A DNA stretch of 64,000 nt from Apis mellifera (Eukaryota > Arthropoda > Insecta > Hymenoptera > Apidae): positions 7,250,135 through 7,314,134 of the forward strand of contig NC_037648.1 of NCBI RefSeq assembly GCF_003254395.2. The letters run 5' to 3'. Below are positions 60,551-64,000 of this stretch, piece by piece (position 1 is the first letter of the stretch; each line of letters begins with the position of its first letter). The position numbers and the translations under genes are program-made. The notes beneath the pieces were generated by a model that saw nothing but the letters and a program-made list of their open reading frames with translations, had not been told where the DNA came from and did no database searches.

Positions 60551-61040
60551 AATAATCTTCCAATTAAAAGCTACAAAACCAAAAACTAAATCCATAAAAT
60601 CATAAAAATTAAAAATTCTGTATTTCAACTCTAATCTTCTTCAACAATAAAGGAAATAAATCCCAATTTTTCCCACATGTCAATACATTCACCATAAATC
60701 TACAAATCTTCTACTATTCAATAACCTTCCAATTGAAAGCTAAAAAACCAAAAACTAAATCCATAAAATCATAAAAATTAAAAATTCTGTGTTTCAACAC
60801 TAATCTTCTCCAACAATAAAGGAAATAAATCCCAATTTTTCTCACATGCCAATACATTCATAAATCTACAAATCTTCTACTATTCAATAACCTTCCAATT
60901 GAAAGCTAAAAAACCAAAAACTAAATCCATAAAATCATAGAAATTAAAAATTCTGTGTTTCAACTCTAATCTCCTCCAACAATAAAGAAAATAAATCTCA
61001 ATTTTTCACAATACATTCACCATAAATCTACAAATCTTCA
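60551..61040 (+). repeat. 166-169 base tandem array, three copies
   Basis: Copies start with AATAATCTTCCAATT at 60,551 and AATAACCTTCCAATT at 60,720 and 60,886. Each includes CCAAAAACTAAATCCATAAA and CAACAATAAAGGAAATAAAT. The third copy is shortened near TTTTTCACAATACATTC. Confidence 0.9.
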
Positions 61041-61800
61041 ATTTTTAAAATTAATTTTAAATTACATGAGATATATACGACTGTCGATCGAGAGCTAACT
61101 TTTCAATTGTTTTTTCAATACGACTGAACACGTTAACACCTGAAAAATCATTCGACTCTTAAATATTCTCAAGGTAAATACCCGTTTCTCGATCCAACCA
61201 GCCACAGACACATTCCAACGATTCGTTACAGTCGTGTCTATCAAATTTTCGAGCCCTCTAGTCTTGACCAGTCAGCCGAGCGTATGATAGTCGGTTTATT
61301 GCTACAGAACGCGATACTGCACAAACGTTGACGCGTATCAGAGGTACATACATACAGTTTTGTATGGTGTACAACGTTGGTTTACGCTTGAATATTTCCC
61401 GATGCGGTACAATGCACGTATGTACGGTATATCCACCGTACGAGGATGGAGAGAAATAAGAAGAGAGAAAGCGAGGAAGAGATGGAGAAAGGGAGACGGG
61501 TAGATAGAGATGCCTCGAAGGTGTTACGGCGTAACTCCGTCATTATCCGCGGCGGCCGTGATCGTCCGGGGAAAATTATATTCAGATGAGAAGGAAATCA
61601 ATTCCACGATAGAATCGGCGAGTCTTCGATTAGAACCGAAGCTGGAGCGAGGAAATGCAACGGAAAGTGGATTAAATTCCAGCGGATGTTTCTCTTTCGA
61701 GTATCACGTCTTGGGAGAACGTTGCTTCATCCGCCGACTTTGGCTTTTCTCGAGTTGTTACTCGAAATAAATCGATAGGAAGGAATATCTTGTTTTATTA
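61041..61800. other. GC-balanced island
   Basis: Composition rises from about 61,080. A purine-rich leader (61,446-61,510) precedes the ORF listed next. CpG-rich DNA lies around 61,540-61,570. Confidence 0.3.
61510..61770 (+). CDS. Candidate ORF, 86 aa, possible small gene
   Basis: The ATG at 61,510 follows a purine-rich leader and opens an 86-codon frame ending in TAA. It starts MPRRCYGVTPSLSAAAVIVR, has a polar middle with two potential N-glycosylation sites (NST, NAT) and ends in a Cys/Trp-containing segment (GERCFIRRLWLFSSCYSK). AATAAA overlaps the stop region (about 61,766-61,771). No other long frame competes. No family recognised. It could be a real small gene or leader sequence. Confidence 0.25.
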   Translation: MPRRCYGVTPSLSAAAVIVRGKLYSDEKEINSTIESASLRLEPKLERGNATESGLNSSGCFSFEYHVLGERCFIRRLWLFSSCYSK

Positions 61801-62280
61801 TTCTTGTCTATCTTGCCTATTTTATAATTATAAAATTATTATTGGCTCTGCTTGTGAATTTCTTTTAAATAAACTTTTCGAATTTTTGAATCTTTATGTT
61901 TCTATTAATTTATTTAAATTATAGTTTTTATTATATTCTTCTCATGTCTTTCATTTTTGGAATATGAAATTTTTAAATCGTTTTTATTATTTTTAAAATT
62001 AACTTTGTGATATAACATTTTTGTAAATATTTAATTTCTGTCTTTCTTAATCACATTTAATTTAACTTTATTAATGATTGTATAAATTTTAATATCAAAT
62101 AATTTTATCAAATGTAATAAAAATTTCATCATTTATTATTTTTTATTTTCTATATTATTTGATTTCAAATTTCATCTTAAATAAAATTTGAAAATAAATT
62201 TAATCTATAAATTATCTTCAAATAAATTTATTTCTTGATATATTTTTACATTATCAATTTATTTTTGTAAGTTATATATT
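61801..62280. other. AT-rich spacer
   Basis: A/T-rich, with no feature. Confidence 0.6.
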
Positions 62281-63010
62281 TTTCAAATCAGAAATCGTAC
62301 GTTTAATCTCGTACGTATAACTTTCTCCAATTTTGATAATGGATTCCATATATTATAATACATACTCTATCGTTCGAATGGATTCGAAGGAAAAAAAGAA
62401 AAAAATAGAAGATCAGGTTAAAAATATATACCGAGATATATCACTTGTTTTTCGATCGTTTCAAAGCAGTTAAAGCAAAATGCATTCCACGATCCTCCTC
62501 TCGTCCCCTCCTCTTTTTAATTTTCCCTCCTCTTTATTCTCATTCCAGCACGGTCTCGAGCACGCTTTCCGCGGTTCTCTTTACTTACCTCTCTCGGCCG
62601 GCTCCGTAGCGCACCGTGGCTTAATTGGCGATAAAACCTCGCGGCCTCGTAAAAAAATCTCGCCTACCCCTACATTGTATTAATTAGGGCCCTTATAATG
62701 CCTTAAATAAGGCGTAGCTTAGTTATGGGTTGGCCGAGGCCAAGTTGCGCCGTGTTATCTCGCTGGTTACCACCCCGCCGCCTCTGTGTCCATCCTTCCC
62801 TCACTCTCTATCTCTCTCTCGCTCTTGGTCTCGCGTGTTCGAGAGATACCTGAACGACCAATTATCAGCCATAATATCATCGAAGCCCGGCGGGCCCGGA
62901 TTAATCGTATCCGGTTTCCTATCTCGCGGAAAAAGCGTTATAAAAGAATTTTCTACCGCGGCAGACGCGATGGTGAATAAAATCTATCTAGATTCGATAC
63001 TTTTGTAACA
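62281..63010. other. CpG-rich island, likely conserved non-coding
   Basis: GC-rich between about 62,470 and 62,990, with ATTAATTAGGGCCC and CTTAATTGGCG homeodomain-type words inside CpG-rich DNA and a CT-repeat tract near 62,800. Plus-strand frames of 64-92 codons overlap, and none is splice-bounded or recognisable. Confidence 0.35.
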
Positions 63011-64000
63011 AATTCACGATGGAACAATATGTGCTGACTCCATGAATTATTCTTAAATTAAAAAATCTTTTTTCGATCTCGTTTCGAATATTTTCTTTAG
63101 AATGTTCTCGAGAAATTAAATTTCGAATCGACTGACTGATCTATTCGAGATTTTTAAATGAAAAAAATCATTTATTTTGTATTGATTTTGTATTGATTTT
63201 GTGATGATAAATTATTTTTTAATCTTTTTATTTTTGTTTTTAAAATATTTTTAAAAATAGAAATTTCGATTCAATTTAAATTTTGCATTAAATGTGTATT
63301 ATGGATTTTATCTTGTAGTAATATAGGATGATACAGCTAAGATATTGATTAAATAATGTCAAATTAGATTATTAACATTTTTATATTAATGATTATCGAA
63401 AAACTTTGTTTTTTAATAATTGTAATTATATTAGTTTGTATAAGTTTAAGGTTTGCTAATTCTATTTAAGTACTTTTAAGAAATTTTGAAAAATTAAACT
63501 TTGCATTGTAACTTGTAGTAATATAAACTAATGCAATGTTTAATTAAATAATATTAATAGTACTCATAAAATAATAATTTTTGAAGAAACAAATCTTGTT
63601 TTCAATGAATTTAATATTATAGATAACGAATGCTAATTTGTGAATTACATTTACAATTATCATAATTCTCTGCAAAGCATAGAGTTTCTATAAATTAAAA
63701 TAGAAATGGGACTTAAGTCGATAAGTTTTCTAATAAGACAATGCATGAATATTTTTATGTTTTTTTATACTTTATCTACAATCTTCCCCTACTGAAAGAT
63801 CAAAATTTAATATTTAGGCTGAATCTGTCCGCGAGACTACATTTCTCGAAACTCATTCAATCCCTTTCCTCGAATTTCATTAACCAGTTATGTTTCTTAG
63901 CTATAATCCCGGCAAATACCCCGTATTTCCGCTTCTCAGCTATTTAACCAATTTGTAACATCAAAATAGGGATTAAACGCGAGTTTCGTTGGTAAAAACG
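63011..64000. other. AT-rich spacer, mixed at the end
   Basis: A/T-rich to about 63,780, then a slightly GC-richer stretch to 63,960 that may be the start of a further element. No gene called. Confidence 0.5.

Noticed and set aside
53661..61040. Tandem arrays as possible CRISPR
   Set aside because: Units of 136-404 bases are repeated whole, with no short repeat plus unique spacer pattern, and the genome is eukaryotic.

Overview
The window looks like nuclear DNA of a honey bee or a closely related hymenopteran. It is a mosaic of very AT-rich DNA (long A/T runs, AT microsatellites) and short CpG-rich blocks, gene density is very low, and it carries nuclear copies of mitochondrial DNA (NUMTs). 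The mitochondrial pieces need the invertebrate mitochondrial code (ATA=Met, TGA=Trp, AGA/AGG=Ser) and keep the insect order ND4 - tRNA-His - ND5. There is no sign of bacterial operons, insertion sequences, phage or CRISPR. The species assignment is inference from composition and from the AT-rich bee-like mitochondrial reading.

Layout. From 1 to about 25.8 kb, GC-richer islands alternate with AT-rich spacer, with one well-supported minus-strand coding exon (20,117-20,328). From 25.9 to 29.4 kb lies a NUMT cluster: two tandem copies of an ND4 fragment with their flank, then a separate block holding the ND4 3' end, tRNA-His and the first part of ND5, with one frameshift. From 29.8 to 52.5 kb islands and spacer continue, with a second supported minus-strand exon (40,148-40,362) and a promoter-like block just upstream. 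At 52.6-53.6 kb is the most gene-like cluster: a plus-strand terminal exon, a minus-strand cysteine-rich terminal exon converging on it with poly(A) signals only about 10 bp apart, and a 59-residue plus-strand ORF. From 53.7 to 61 kb there are three local tandem arrays (units of about 339-404, 136 and 167 bp) between large islands. The rest is islands and AT-rich spacer.

Genes. The two minus-strand exons at 40.1 and 20.1 kb fit together in phase (phase 0 donor, phase 0 acceptor, both fully open), so the main gene here is probably a minus-strand gene with an intron near 20 kb, continuing below position 20,117. I do not recognise the protein. Most of the islands look regulatory or 5'-UTR-like rather than coding; several hold ATG-started ORFs that I list with low confidence. 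I found no convincing novel multi-gene system. The items most worth a second look are the split minus-strand gene and its possible signal-peptide first exon, the cysteine-rich exon with its tail-to-tail neighbour, and the NUMT cluster with two ND4 haplotypes of different age.
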